Source of the DNA: Acholeplasmataceae bacterium UBA5617
GTDB taxonomy: Bacteria; Bacillota_I; Bacilli_A; Acholeplasmatales; Acholeplasmataceae
Assembly (NCBI GenBank): GCA_002424575.1
Contig: DIKN01000088.1
Span: forward strand, 1 to 26,606
Reading direction: 5' to 3'
DNA: 26,606 nt
The notes under the pieces were generated by a model that was given only the letters and a program-made list of their open reading frames with translations, made no database searches and was not told the origin of the DNA. Positions 8,693 to 15,883 of the stretch are shown in pieces; position 1 is the stretch's first letter, and every line of letters starts with the position of its first letter. The translations under genes were made by a program, and so were the position numbers.

Positions 8693-9669
8693 TGTGTGTT
8701 CTCTTTATGATGAATTTGGTCGAAAATTTGGCTAATGGGTTCATCTTTAACGATATGTAAAATGGATTGTCCTAAAAGAGGACCGATTGAAAGCTGTGTA
8801 ATTTTTGGTGATTTCTTGGTTGGATCAAGCTCGATTGTGTCGGTGACGACAACTTCTGTCAATGGGGAATTTTCAATACGTTCAATGGCAGGTCCCGACA
8901 AAACAGCATGTGTCGCTGCTGCATAAACCTTAATCGCTCCCGCTTCAATGAGCGCTTCGGCACCTGCAACAAGTGTCCCAGCTGTATCAATAATGTCATC
9001 GACCATGATGGCAATCTTACCTTTAACATCCCCAATAATGTTTTGAACTTCTGCTTTATTGGGTTCTGGGCGTCGTTTATCAATGATGGCGAGTGGAGCA
9101 TTGAATGTTCGAGCAAAGATACGAGCTCGTGTCACCCCACCGTGATCCGGTGAGACAACCACGATGTTTTCAAGTTTTTTCGTATATTGAAAATAATCTG
9201 CTAATAAAGGAGATGCTGGAAAGTTGTCAATGGGGATGTTAAAAAATCCCTGGATCTGTGCCGCATGTAAATCGATGCAGATCACACGGTTAATTCCCGC
9301 AACTTGCAACATATCAGCAACTAATTTTGCAGTAATCGGTTGGCGTGACTTCGCTTTTCGATCTTGTCTGGAGTAACCATAATAAGGCATGAGTACAGTA
9401 ATCGTTTTTGCGGATGCACGTTTCAATGCATCTGCCATAATCAAAAGTTCCATCAAATGTTCATTCGCTGGTGCAGATGTTGATTGAATGATGAACACAT
9501 CATGTCCTCGAACACTTTCCTCGATGTTGACCGAAATTTCACCATCGGCAAACCGAACCACATCCACTGAGCTGATTTCGATATTAGAAGCCCTTGAAAT
9601 TTCCTCGGCCAACGCACGATTTGAGCTGAGTGCGAACAGCTTGATTTTTTTTCCATCCACTATGGACAT
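8689..9669 (-). CDS. prs: Ribose-phosphate pyrophosphokinase
   Basis: Makes PRPP from ribose 5-phosphate and ATP for purines, pyrimidines, NAD, His and Trp. Counting from the ATG at 9669 (326 residues, usual 310-320), motifs include PYYGYSRQDRKAKSRQPITAK (about 95-115), catalytic His near 135 (IDLHAAQIQGFF), DHGGVTRAR, and the PRPP-binding loop VDDIIDTAGT (223-232). An in-frame TTG at 9681 directly abuts the AAGGAG ribosome site (9682-9687) and so cannot be used; the ATG at 9669 is 12 bases away, slightly long but workable. The gene has its own promoter and is the first gene of prs-pth-mfd-aminotransferase. It ends in TGA overlapping pth. Confidence 0.96.
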   Translation of the reverse strand: MSIVDGKKIKLFALSSNRALAEEISRASNIEISSVDVVRFADGEISVNIEESVRGHDVFIIQSTSAPANEHLMELLIMADALKRASAKTITVLMPYYGYSRQDRKAKSRQPITAKLVADMLQVAGINRVICIDLHAAQIQGFFNIPIDNFPASPLLADYFQYTKKLENIVVVSPDHGGVTRARIFARTFNAPLAIIDKRRPEPNKAEVQNIIGDVKGKIAIMVDDIIDTAGTLVAGAEALIEAGAIKVYAAATHAVLSGPAIERIENSPLTEVVVTDTIELDPTKKSPKITQLSIGPLLGQSILHIVKDEPISQIFDQIHHKENTQ

Positions 9670-9704
9670 GACGTATGACAACTCCTTCGTATGCTTTCGC
9701 TTTC

Positions 9705-9733
9705 ATTATACATGAAAAGCATTCTTTTTTCAC
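9705..9733 (-). promoter_or_regulatory. Promoter of the prs operon
   Basis: TATAAT (9705-9710) with GTGAAA (9728-9733, four of six to TTGACA) at a 17-base spacing, minus strand. It sits just past the spoVG terminator, so prs-pth-mfd-aminotransferase starts a new transcript here. Confidence 0.6.
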
Positions 9734-9746
9734 ATGTGGTTTTCCC

Positions 9747-9785
9747 AAAAAAAAATCTTTCTGCAGCGTGCTGCAAAAAAGATTT
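9747..9785 (-). terminator. Strong rho-independent terminator after spoVG
   Basis: A long stem pairs 9752-9766 with 9771-9785 (CTGCA / TGCAG core, AAAATCTTT / AAAGATTTT flank), followed on the minus strand by nine T (9747-9755). It separates spoVG from prs. Confidence 0.92.
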
Positions 9786-9808
9786 TCGGCTTATATAATC
9801 GTTTTTTT

Positions 9809-10093
9809 CTATTCTTCTGTTTCTTCAACAACGGGATTTAAGAGTGCTTCATTGTACGCGACAACAATTGCATCTTCAATCATTTTGCGCATTTCACCAT
9901 GAATAGGGTGAGCGATGTCTCTGAAAGTTCCGTTAGGTGTCTTTTTGCTGGGCATCGCAACAAAGATGCCGTTTTCACCTTCAATGATTCGAATATCGTG
10001 TACGACGAAGCTTTCATCGAACGTGATGGTTGCTACACCTCTTAGTCTACTTTCACTGCTTACAAGTTTAACTCTCACATCAGTAATTTTCAT
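9809..10093 (-). CDS. spoVG: SpoVG family RNA-binding regulator
   Basis: A small regulator; homologues in Staphylococcus, Listeria and Borrelia bind nucleic acids. The 94-residue protein has the family signature FVVHDIRIIEGENGIFVAMP followed by SKKTPNGTFRDIAHPI, and an acidic C-terminal tail. Start: GGAGGG five bases before the ATG at 10093 selects that codon. The longer frame's ATG at 10114 lies only about seven bases past the likely transcription start, which argues against it. It is expressed alone between its own extended -10 promoter and a strong terminator. In Bacillus glmU lies between spoVG and prs; here it is absent. SpoVG does not imply sporulation, as it is common in non-sporulating Firmicutes. 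Confidence 0.95.
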   Translation of the reverse strand: MKITDVRVKLVSSESRLRGVATITFDESFVVHDIRIIEGENGIFVAMPSKKTPNGTFRDIAHPIHGEMRKMIEDAIVVAYNEALLNPVVEETEE

Positions 10094-10127
10094 TTTGCCC
10101 TCCAAGACGTCCATGATTTATACCCAA

Positions 10128-10136
10128 ATTATAGCA
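10128..10136 (-). promoter_or_regulatory. Extended -10 promoter of spoVG
   Basis: TGCTATAAT on the minus strand (TATAAT at 10128-10133). No convincing -35 is seen at 17 bases (TTTATG), which is usual for extended -10 promoters. A seven-base inverted repeat (10144-10150 / 10163-10169) flanks the -35 position. Confidence 0.65.
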
Positions 10137-10162
10137 TATTTACACGATAACATAAACAATTT

Positions 10163-10984
10163 TTATCGTTTTACATCGGTTTTTATGGGGATATAGCCCA
10201 ATTTTTCGATTTTTCGAGCAATTTTAGAATGGTTTCCACGAAACGTCGGAATAAAGTAAGTTGATCCACTTCCACTCATACGGGCAAACGGACTGATTTT
10301 TTTCATCGTGCGATGAAACGCCATCAATTCCGGATATACACGCTGTGTGGTTATCGTAAGATCATTATAGGTTTTCTTAAAGAATTCTGCATACTTTTCA
10401 TTGTTATAAAGCGTGAATAGTCGATTGAATTTTTTGGGTTGATGTTGCACCTCATGCTTCATAAATACTGTTTTGGTCGAAACATGTAAATCGGGATAAA
10501 CTAAATAAATCGCAGATAGTGGTGGTGCAGCAACAAAAAGGACATGATCCCCTCTACCATAAACGTAAGCAGGTTTATTGTGTAAGCAGAAAAGTGTATC
10601 GGAACCCAGTTTTAAAGCGTGTGGCTCAAGCTCAGCTAATGAAAGATGAAGCCCCCATAATGTGTTAAGTCCGCGAAGTGTCGCTGCAATGTCGGCTGAT
10701 CCGCCGCCCAATCCTGCGCCAATCGGAATTTTTTTGGTTAATGTTATTTTAGCGCCTTGTGTTACGTGAAAGATCTCTTGCATGAGTTGTGCTGTTTTCA
10801 TGATGGCGTTTTGTTCAATAAATACATCGGATTCAAGTGTGAGTTCATCGGCATGTTCAAAGGTGAGTTCATCCGATAACGTTAAAGGTAACACAATCAT
10901 TTTAAGATCATGATAGCCATCCATGCGTTTACGAACGACATCGAGAGCGAGATTAACTTTTGCGTATGCGTGTTCGACTATCAT
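10163..10984 (-). CDS. ispE: 4-diphosphocytidyl-2-C-methyl-D-erythritol kinase
   Basis: GHMP kinase of the MEP isoprenoid pathway, phosphorylating CDP-methylerythritol with ATP. The glycine-rich ATP motif PIGAGLGGGSADIAA lies at about 87-101. The N-terminal AKVNLALDVVRKRMDGYHDL and LGSDTLFCL (active-site Asp) are typical, as is the C-terminal MSGSGSTYF. Start: the ribosome site GAAAGGA is eight bases before the ATG at 10984, whose ATGA overlaps the rsmA stop; an ATG at 10993 touches that ribosome site and is less likely. 273 residues, slightly short of 280-290. The isoprenoid product feeds undecaprenyl phosphate, which links this gene with uppP and popT further along. Confidence 0.95.
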   Translation of the reverse strand: MIVEHAYAKVNLALDVVRKRMDGYHDLKMIVLPLTLSDELTFEHADELTLESDVFIEQNAIMKTAQLMQEIFHVTQGAKITLTKKIPIGAGLGGGSADIAATLRGLNTLWGLHLSLAELEPHALKLGSDTLFCLHNKPAYVYGRGDHVLFVAAPPLSAIYLVYPDLHVSTKTVFMKHEVQHQPKKFNRLFTLYNNEKYAEFFKKTYNDLTITTQRVYPELMAFHRTMKKISPFARMSGSGSTYFIPTFRGNHSKIARKIEKLGYIPIKTDVKR

Positions 10985-11763
10985 AGGTTCCATCCTTTCA
11001 CCATGCGTATAAACTCATCGAGAGATAGCGCTTCTGCGCGTACACTCGGTGTGTATCCCAAGGACATTAAGTAATGCTCGATATCTTCCTTGTTGACTTG
11101 AAATGCTTCATGAAGATTATTGACGAGTGTTTTCCTTTTTTGTTTAAATGAACTTTTGACAAAAAAGATAAAAAAGTCTTGTTTTTCAGGTTCAATCAAA
11201 GGGGTGTCTCTTTTCTCAATGCGGATGACTGCGCTATCGACATTGGGGATTGGAAAGAACATATGACGTTTAACATCCATCATTTTATAAGCGTGTGCTC
11301 GAAATTGCAAAATGACAGATAGCGCGTTGTAATCTTTGGACTGAGGTGTTGCGAGCAATCGATCACAAACCTCCTTTTGAATCATCAAAGAAGCTGTTTT
11401 GACCTGAGGTGTTTCGAGAAGTTTGAACAAAATAGGGGTTGTAATGTAATAGGGGACATTCGCAACCACATGAAGATCATGGGTATATGATGAAAGATCG
11501 GCTTCTAAAAAATCGCCATAGATGATCTTAAGATTAGCATATGTGCTTTCGAGTTCGTGTAAAATGGGTGCCAATGTGGTATCAATTTCATACGCTGTCA
11601 CTGACTTTGCTGTTGAAGCAAGATAACGCGTTAGCGCCCCTTGACCCGGTCCGACTTCAATGACATGCTGATGTTCAATTTTTGAGTCACGAACAATTTT
11701 CAGCAAAAGATTTTTATCTCTTAGAAAGTTCTGCCCGTATTTCTTTTTCGCGTAATGATTCAT
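10981..11763 (-). CDS. rsmA: 16S rRNA dimethyladenosine transferase
   Basis: RsmA (KsgA) dimethylates two adjacent adenines in the 16S 3' hairpin during 30S assembly. From the ATG at 11763 (260 residues) it starts with the family sequence AKKKYGQNFLRDKNLL, has SAM motif I EVGPGQGALTRYLA (36-49), and the catalytic NVPYYITTP motif (102-110). GAGGT lies upstream of this ATG; the longer open frame to 11844 runs backwards through rnmV and adds unrelated residues. The gene overlaps rnmV by 50 bases and ispE by 4. The rnmV-rsmA pairing is conserved in Bacilli. Confidence 0.96.
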   Translation of the reverse strand: MNHYAKKKYGQNFLRDKNLLLKIVRDSKIEHQHVIEVGPGQGALTRYLASTAKSVTAYEIDTTLAPILHELESTYANLKIIYGDFLEADLSSYTHDLHVVANVPYYITTPILFKLLETPQVKTASLMIQKEVCDRLLATPQSKDYNALSVILQFRAHAYKMMDVKRHMFFPIPNVDSAVIRIEKRDTPLIEPEKQDFFIFFVKSSFKQKRKTLVNNLHEAFQVNKEDIEHYLMSLGYTPSVRAEALSLDEFIRMVKGWNL

Positions 11764-12292
11764 GAATAACCTCAAGTAAAGCGTCTTGGTTGATGCCAAA
11801 CATGTGAAGACGATGATACAGTGTTTTTCCGTTTGTAGAGCCAATTCCTAAGCGTTGACACACGTCAAAGCGAAAAGCTTTGCTTTCGGGATGACCAATC
11901 AAATGATGATGGTGAAGAAAGGCGTGAGTCACATCACTGGTCGATGTATGATGAACCATTTTAAGGTGTTTTAAAGCATCCAAAATGTCTTCTTTTGATG
12001 CATGTTCAACACCAACTTTTTTCATGTTTTTACTCATGGATACATCTTTAGACATGAAGGCATGAAAAACATGATTTAATTCTTTTGAGACCAAACGTCT
12101 TATACGATCACCCGCATGATCGGGATCTAAAAAGAGAACGATATCGTGAGTATCATCTAATTTTTTGAGTAACATGACTGACTCTTCATCAATCGCGCTT
12201 CCATTGGTTGTGATGACAAGCGGATTATTTAAAACAGATTCCAATTTGAAGGCATCGTTTTTTCCTTCAACAACAAAAACCAAAGGTCTCAT
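11714..12292 (-). CDS. rnmV: Ribonuclease M5
   Basis: TOPRIM nuclease that matures 5S rRNA. The TOPRIM residues are visible: Glu9 in FVVEGKNDAFKLESV, and Asp56, Asp58 and Asp62 in FLDPDHAGDRIR. The 192 residues match the usual 180-190. The C-terminal part (about 85-190) corresponds to the RNA-binding extension of the family. The ATG overlaps the TGA of the upstream HD gene (ATGA at 12289-12292). Its 3' end lies 50 bases inside rsmA, so rsmA translation starts before rnmV finishes. Next to rsmA this assignment is secure. No 5S rRNA gene is in the window. Confidence 0.94.
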   Translation of the reverse strand: MRPLVFVVEGKNDAFKLESVLNNPLVITTNGSAIDEESVMLLKKLDDTHDIVLFLDPDHAGDRIRRLVSKELNHVFHAFMSKDVSMSKNMKKVGVEHASKEDILDALKHLKMVHHTSTSDVTHAFLHHHHLIGHPESKAFRFDVCQRLGIGSTNGKTLYHRLHMFGINQDALLEVIHESLREKEIRAELSKR

Positions 12293-13494
12293 CGCTTACG
12301 ATAAAAGAACTTGGGATCGGTTTTGGTCCCAGACAACATCAAACTCTCAATAATTTTGGATTGATCTTTTAATGTTGATATCTTCCCGTTTTCGAGTAAA
12401 ATATAAATCTTATCTCCAAAACCTTCACCGTCATCGCGATATGTACTGTTTTGTACTGTGCGATAAGATGTATAGTATTTGAGTTCTTCTTCCGTATATG
12501 TCTTCTCAATATCTTTAATCATGTGTTCGTTATCTGGATTCACATCGATGCTTGTCCAAATTTTTCGATTCAAGAAGTCATACGCTAATGTGCGTAAAAT
12601 GAAATCAGATGAAGATTTAAAACTTGCAATTAAACCGTTGACATAAAAATCATCGATTTCAATGTATGCTTCTAAGTCCTCAGGATTAGACATGATTTTT
12701 TTCAAAGGGTCCACATTGTTTTCAAAGGGGTATCCTTCTTTTAATAAATCGCGAACGCGCAAATAGATCTTTTCAAGATTCACTTCATAAGCGCGTGCAA
12801 CGCGATGATAGTACACTTGCCAGTACATGTGGTATCGCGCAATCAAGTAATTTTCAATCGCATGAATACCGCTGAGTTTAAAAACAACTTTACCATTTTT
12901 TATATAGAGCACACGAATCAATCGATCCACATCGATATGACCATAAGCTGCACCTGTATAATAAGCATCGCGTTCCAAATAATCCAATCGATCCACATCG
13001 AGTTGACTAGAGATTAATTGTTCAATCAAAGGAAATTTCTTTTCTTTTCTTAAGATATGGGCGATGTCTTCTGCAAACATATCATCTTCGGTATCCAAGA
13101 TACGTCTTAATTCGGGATGAGTCAGAATGAGTTGGGCACCAATTTTTTCATGGTTAACACCAAATGTCGTCTCAAATGCGTGTGAATATGCACCGTGACC
13201 AATATCATGAAGCAATGCTGCGGCTAAGAACAACAGTTTCTCACGATCATTTAATGCTTCGTTGATATCCGGAACTGTTAAAAAACGGTGGGCAATTTCA
13301 TACACACCTAAACTGTGAACAAAACGAGAATGCTCAGCACCATGAAAAACCATCTGAACTCCCGATAATTGACGGATGCGACGTAATCGTTGAAAAAGTT
13401 CGGAATCGATCAATTTTTTGATCAATACATCATCGACATGAATAAACCCATAGAGTGGATCCTTAAAGACTTGTTGTTTCGTTAATTTTCTCAA
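12289..13494 (-). CDS. HD-domain phosphohydrolase (YwfO/SAMHD1-like)
   Basis: An HD-superfamily metal-dependent phosphohydrolase related to dNTPases. Metal ligands are visible (numbered from the ATG at 13500): His62 in HSRFVHSLGVYEIAHRF, His98-Asp99 in LLHDIGHGAYSH, and Asp168 in QLDVDRLDYLERD. FQRLRRIRQLSG near 36-47 is the family's N-terminal signature. Relatives include B. subtilis YwfO; whether the substrate is a dNTP or another nucleotide is not known from sequence. Start: AGGAGG (13502-13507) is only one base from the ATG at 13500 but seven from the TTG at 13494 (codon 3), so TTG is favoured (401 residues). It leads the HD-rnmV-rsmA-ispE operon, overlapping rnmV by ATGA. Confidence 0.88.
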   Translation of the reverse strand: MRKLTKQQVFKDPLYGFIHVDDVLIKKLIDSELFQRLRRIRQLSGVQMVFHGAEHSRFVHSLGVYEIAHRFLTVPDINEALNDREKLLFLAAALLHDIGHGAYSHAFETTFGVNHEKIGAQLILTHPELRRILDTEDDMFAEDIAHILRKEKKFPLIEQLISSQLDVDRLDYLERDAYYTGAAYGHIDVDRLIRVLYIKNGKVVFKLSGIHAIENYLIARYHMYWQVYYHRVARAYEVNLEKIYLRVRDLLKEGYPFENNVDPLKKIMSNPEDLEAYIEIDDFYVNGLIASFKSSSDFILRTLAYDFLNRKIWTSIDVNPDNEHMIKDIEKTYTEEELKYYTSYRTVQNSTYRDDGEGFGDKIYILLENGKISTLKDQSKIIESLMLSGTKTDPKFFYRKR

Positions 13495-13515
13495 AAACAT
13501 ACCTCCTCTGAGGTG

Positions 13516-13538
13516 AAAAAGTGCCTAATCAAGGCACT
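13516..13538 (-). terminator. Rho-independent terminator after pduL
   Basis: AGTGCC (13520-13525) and GGCACT (13533-13538) form a six-base-pair stem with a seven-base loop, followed on the minus strand by TTTTT. The stem starts inside the pduL stop codon. I see no strong separate promoter for the HD gene in the short gap, so some read-through may feed it. Confidence 0.7.
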
Positions 13539-14127
13539 ATGCATGGATAGTATAAGACTTCACCAATTCAACGGTATCTCCGGTTGATAGCATGAATGCA
13601 GCACCATCATCGGTATCTAAATGACAATCTAAACGGAACTGTGCATGAACGCGACATAATACGTTATCCAAAATCCCTGGCTTGACGCCACCAATTTTGA
13701 TGGAAACCATTTGACGGTCAACAACACCAAATTCTTTAGCTTCTTCAAGCGAAAAGTGAATATGGCGATCTGCAATAATGACGCCTTCAGAAAGGTTCAC
13801 TTGACCTTTGGGACCAATCAATGTCGCCGCTCCTGATCCTTTGACATCACCAGAAGAGCGGACAGGTGCATGAAATTTAAAACGAATGGCATCACTTTTT
13901 GATATTTCAATTTGAGAAGCTGGGCGGACAGGACCTAAGATGCGAACACCCGCTAACAACTTACCATCTGGACTCACCACGTCAACTTTTTCTTCAGCTG
14001 CATATTGACCGGGCTGACTGAGTTCTTTCATCACCGTCAATTGATAACCTTTTCCAAATAAAATCTCTAAATGTTCTTGCGTGAGATGTACGTGACGTCC
14101 CGAAATCCCCACCGGTATTTTTTTCAT
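13537..14127 (-). CDS. pduL: PduL-type phosphate acyltransferase (phosphotransacetylase)
   Basis: Interconverts acyl-CoA and acyl phosphate; with acetate kinase it makes ATP from acetyl-CoA. The 196-residue protein starts MKKIPVGISGRHVHLTQ, with His12 and His14 as metal ligands. It repeats the motif as ADRHIHFS, and has DCHLDTDDGAA near the C terminus, as expected of the two PduL zinc sites. There is no N-terminal encapsulation helix and no shell genes, so it is a free cytosolic enzyme rather than part of a microcompartment. GAGGAGG lies eight bases before the ATG at 14127; the longer frame extends back over the promoter. It is monocistronic with a strong promoter, and complements PFL: pyruvate to acetyl-CoA to acetyl phosphate. 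Confidence 0.94.
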   Translation of the reverse strand: MKKIPVGISGRHVHLTQEHLEILFGKGYQLTVMKELSQPGQYAAEEKVDVVSPDGKLLAGVRILGPVRPASQIEISKSDAIRFKFHAPVRSSGDVKGSGAATLIGPKGQVNLSEGVIIADRHIHFSLEEAKEFGVVDRQMVSIKIGGVKPGILDNVLCRVHAQFRLDCHLDTDDGAAFMLSTGDTVELVKSYTIHA

Positions 14128-14154
14128 ATGACAATCCTCCTCGTATACAGGGTG

Positions 14155-14183
14155 ATTATAACATTTTAAGTAGTTGTTTTCAA
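14155..14183 (-). promoter_or_regulatory. Promoter of pduL
   Basis: TTGAAA (14178-14183), a 17-base spacer and TATAAT (14155-14160) preceded by TG one base before it. This is the best sigma-A-like promoter in the window, fitting high expression of a central fermentation gene. Confidence 0.8.
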
Positions 14184-14200
14184 CGTGTTTATGATAGAAT
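14174..14200 (+). promoter_or_regulatory. Promoter of the HIT gene, overlapping the pduL promoter
   Basis: TAGAAT (14195-14200) on the plus strand with TTGTTT (14174-14179) at a 15-base spacing. It is weaker than the opposing pduL promoter, and the two -35 regions overlap by two bases. Confidence 0.45.
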
Positions 14201-14223
14201 AAAGCCAAGAAGGGGGTGTTTTT

Positions 14224-14643
14224 ATGCCTAGTATTTTCTCCAAAATCATCTTAAGGGAAATCCCTGCACACATCGTTTATGAAGATGATCACGTCATCGC
14301 GTTCCTCGATATTTCACAAGCGACCAAAGGCCACACATTGGTTGTTCCTAAAGTGGAATACAAAGATATTTTTGAGGTTCCTGAAAAGACAGCAAGCCAT
14401 GTGTTTGGTGTTGCAGTAAAAGTTGCTAAAGCCATTCAAAAAGCCTTTGGTGCACATGCCATGAACATTCTATCCAACAATGGTGAAACGGCTGGACAAA
14501 CTGTTTTTCACTTCCATTTGCATCTCATTCCGCGCTATGAAAAGGCTGATGAAAACTTCTTTAAATTAAAGAATAATCAAGGCAATTTATCTTCTGACGA
14601 TTATAAAGAAAGAGCCCGCTTGATTAAAGAGGCTCTATCATAA
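14224..14643 (+). CDS. HIT family nucleotide-binding hydrolase
   Basis: A histidine-triad protein, probably hydrolysing AMP-type conjugates (Hint/Hit branch). The triad is His96, His98 and His100 in QTVFHFHLHLIPR. The N-terminal IFSKIILREIPAHIVYEDD and FLDISQATKGHTLVVPK are typical of the Bacillus Hit group. At 139 residues it is full length. AGGGGG lies seven bases before the ATG. It is one of only two plus-strand genes. Its 3' end converges on the sensor kinase gene and overlaps it by 20 bases. The natural substrate is not determined by the sequence. Confidence 0.93.
   Translation: MPSIFSKIILREIPAHIVYEDDHVIAFLDISQATKGHTLVVPKVEYKDIFEVPEKTASHVFGVAVKVAKAIQKAFGAHAMNILSNNGETAGQTVFHFHLHLIPRYEKADENFFKLKNNQGNLSSDDYKERARLIKEALS
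14603..14636 (-). terminator. Possible terminator of the two-component operon, inside the HIT coding end
   Basis: AGAGCC (14611-14616) and GGCTCT (14631-14636) pair, with an inner CTT/AAG, around the kinase stop codon. On the minus strand the stem is followed by TTCTTTAT. The T-run is interrupted, so efficiency is uncertain. Confidence 0.4.
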
Positions 14644-15883
14644 ATATAACGCCATCACTCACATTTTCAACTTTAAGTAAGAGATTGAAGTGACTACATG
14701 TTTTTTGGACGATACTCATACCAAGACCAAATTGGCCATTTTGTCCTTTTTCATATGGTCTAAAGACATGGTCGATAAATTTATCACTGATTGGCTCACC
14801 ATCGTTATAGAAGGTGAGTTTTTTATTTTTTAATGTGATGATGATTTTCGTTTTTGCATAACGTAATGCATTATCGATGATATTGGAGAACGCTGTGTAA
14901 AAGTTCTCTTTGATACCAAAGTAAGTCGAATCATCAAGGTCAGTCTGAAGATCAATGTTCGTGCGATATTTTTGATTGTTGACAATGTTGATAATTACAT
15001 CTTTGATACGAATATCTTCAAATTCAGAAGCATCTTTTAAATATTCCAATTTATTCAATTCGAGAAGTTGCTTGACTTTTTGGTTGAGCATCTCCGCCTG
15101 TTTGACGATGACTTCTGCTTCTGTGATATCCGAGATTCCATCACCAATGGCTTCTGCATAGGATTGGATAACGGCAATCGGTGTTTTAAAATCATGTGAA
15201 ATATTTTGAAGCATTTCTTGTTTTGACTTTTCAGCGTATTGAATCTCTTGTCGCATCTTTTCAATGGTTTTAGCAAGTTCTGTGATTTCGTCATTGCCGT
15301 CAATCTCGATGGGTTCTTGATAATTGTTTCGTCTTAAGACTTGAACCTCACCCTGTAACCGTTTGATCCGCTCAACAGTAATACGCGACCACATCAAGAT
15401 GATGACGTTTCCGAGAAGGACGAGCGCTATGAAAGAAATACGCATCAACGTCGAAAAAGCATTACCAAAAACAGAGAGATAGTCTTCTGACGTGAAGACG
15501 ATGACACTCGTTCCACCGATCCGTCGATCGATTCGAAAATAGTAATCATCTTTTCCAATGACGATATGTCTTGTTTGACCCGGCCATACCATCATCATTT
15601 CAGCGATTTGAGAAGCTGTATAGTGTCCATCAAGAACCTCAAGATGATAACTTGTGATGACTGTATTACCCGATACAATGACATATCCGTTATATTCAGA
15701 TGCGGGAGGTGCCGCTAGATTATTTCTCACATCATTGAGGTATGCGGAGAGTTGTAACTCGTTTTGTGAGATACGGAATTCAGAAAATACACGGTTTAAA
15801 GCGACGATAAAAATGAGACTGGTTAACAGTGTCACTAAACTGAAAATTAAATTGAGCTGGGTTGCTAATTTAATCTCTTTCAT
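14624..15883 (-). CDS. Membrane sensor histidine kinase
   Basis: Transmembrane kinase partner of the adjacent regulator. One membrane segment lies near 10-30 and a second near 147-166, framing an outside sensor region of about 115 residues that I do not recognise. A HAMP-like linker (about 167-220) follows. The HisKA domain has His230 in NISHDFKTPIAVIQSYAEA. The ATPase domain has an N box at 334-342 (NIIDNALRYAK), G1 at NDGEPI (360-365) and G2 at GQFGLGMS (383-390). All catalytic residues are present. Its ATG overlaps the TGA of the regulator by ATGA, so the pair is coupled. The signal sensed cannot be read from sequence. Confidence 0.93.
   Translation of the reverse strand: MKEIKLATQLNLIFSLVTLLTSLIFIVALNRVFSEFRISQNELQLSAYLNDVRNNLAAPPASEYNGYVIVSGNTVITSYHLEVLDGHYTASQIAEMMMVWPGQTRHIVIGKDDYYFRIDRRIGGTSVIVFTSEDYLSVFGNAFSTLMRISFIALVLLGNVIILMWSRITVERIKRLQGEVQVLRRNNYQEPIEIDGNDEITELAKTIEKMRQEIQYAEKSKQEMLQNISHDFKTPIAVIQSYAEAIGDGISDITEAEVIVKQAEMLNQKVKQLLELNKLEYLKDASEFEDIRIKDVIINIVNNQKYRTNIDLQTDLDDSTYFGIKENFYTAFSNIIDNALRYAKTKIIITLKNKKLTFYNDGEPISDKFIDHVFRPYEKGQNGQFGLGMSIVQKTCSHFNLLLKVENVSDGVIFMIEPL

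Noticed and set aside
13537..14127. PduL as part of a bacterial microcompartment
   Set aside because: No encapsulation peptide and no shell or signature enzyme genes nearby; it is a stand-alone gene.
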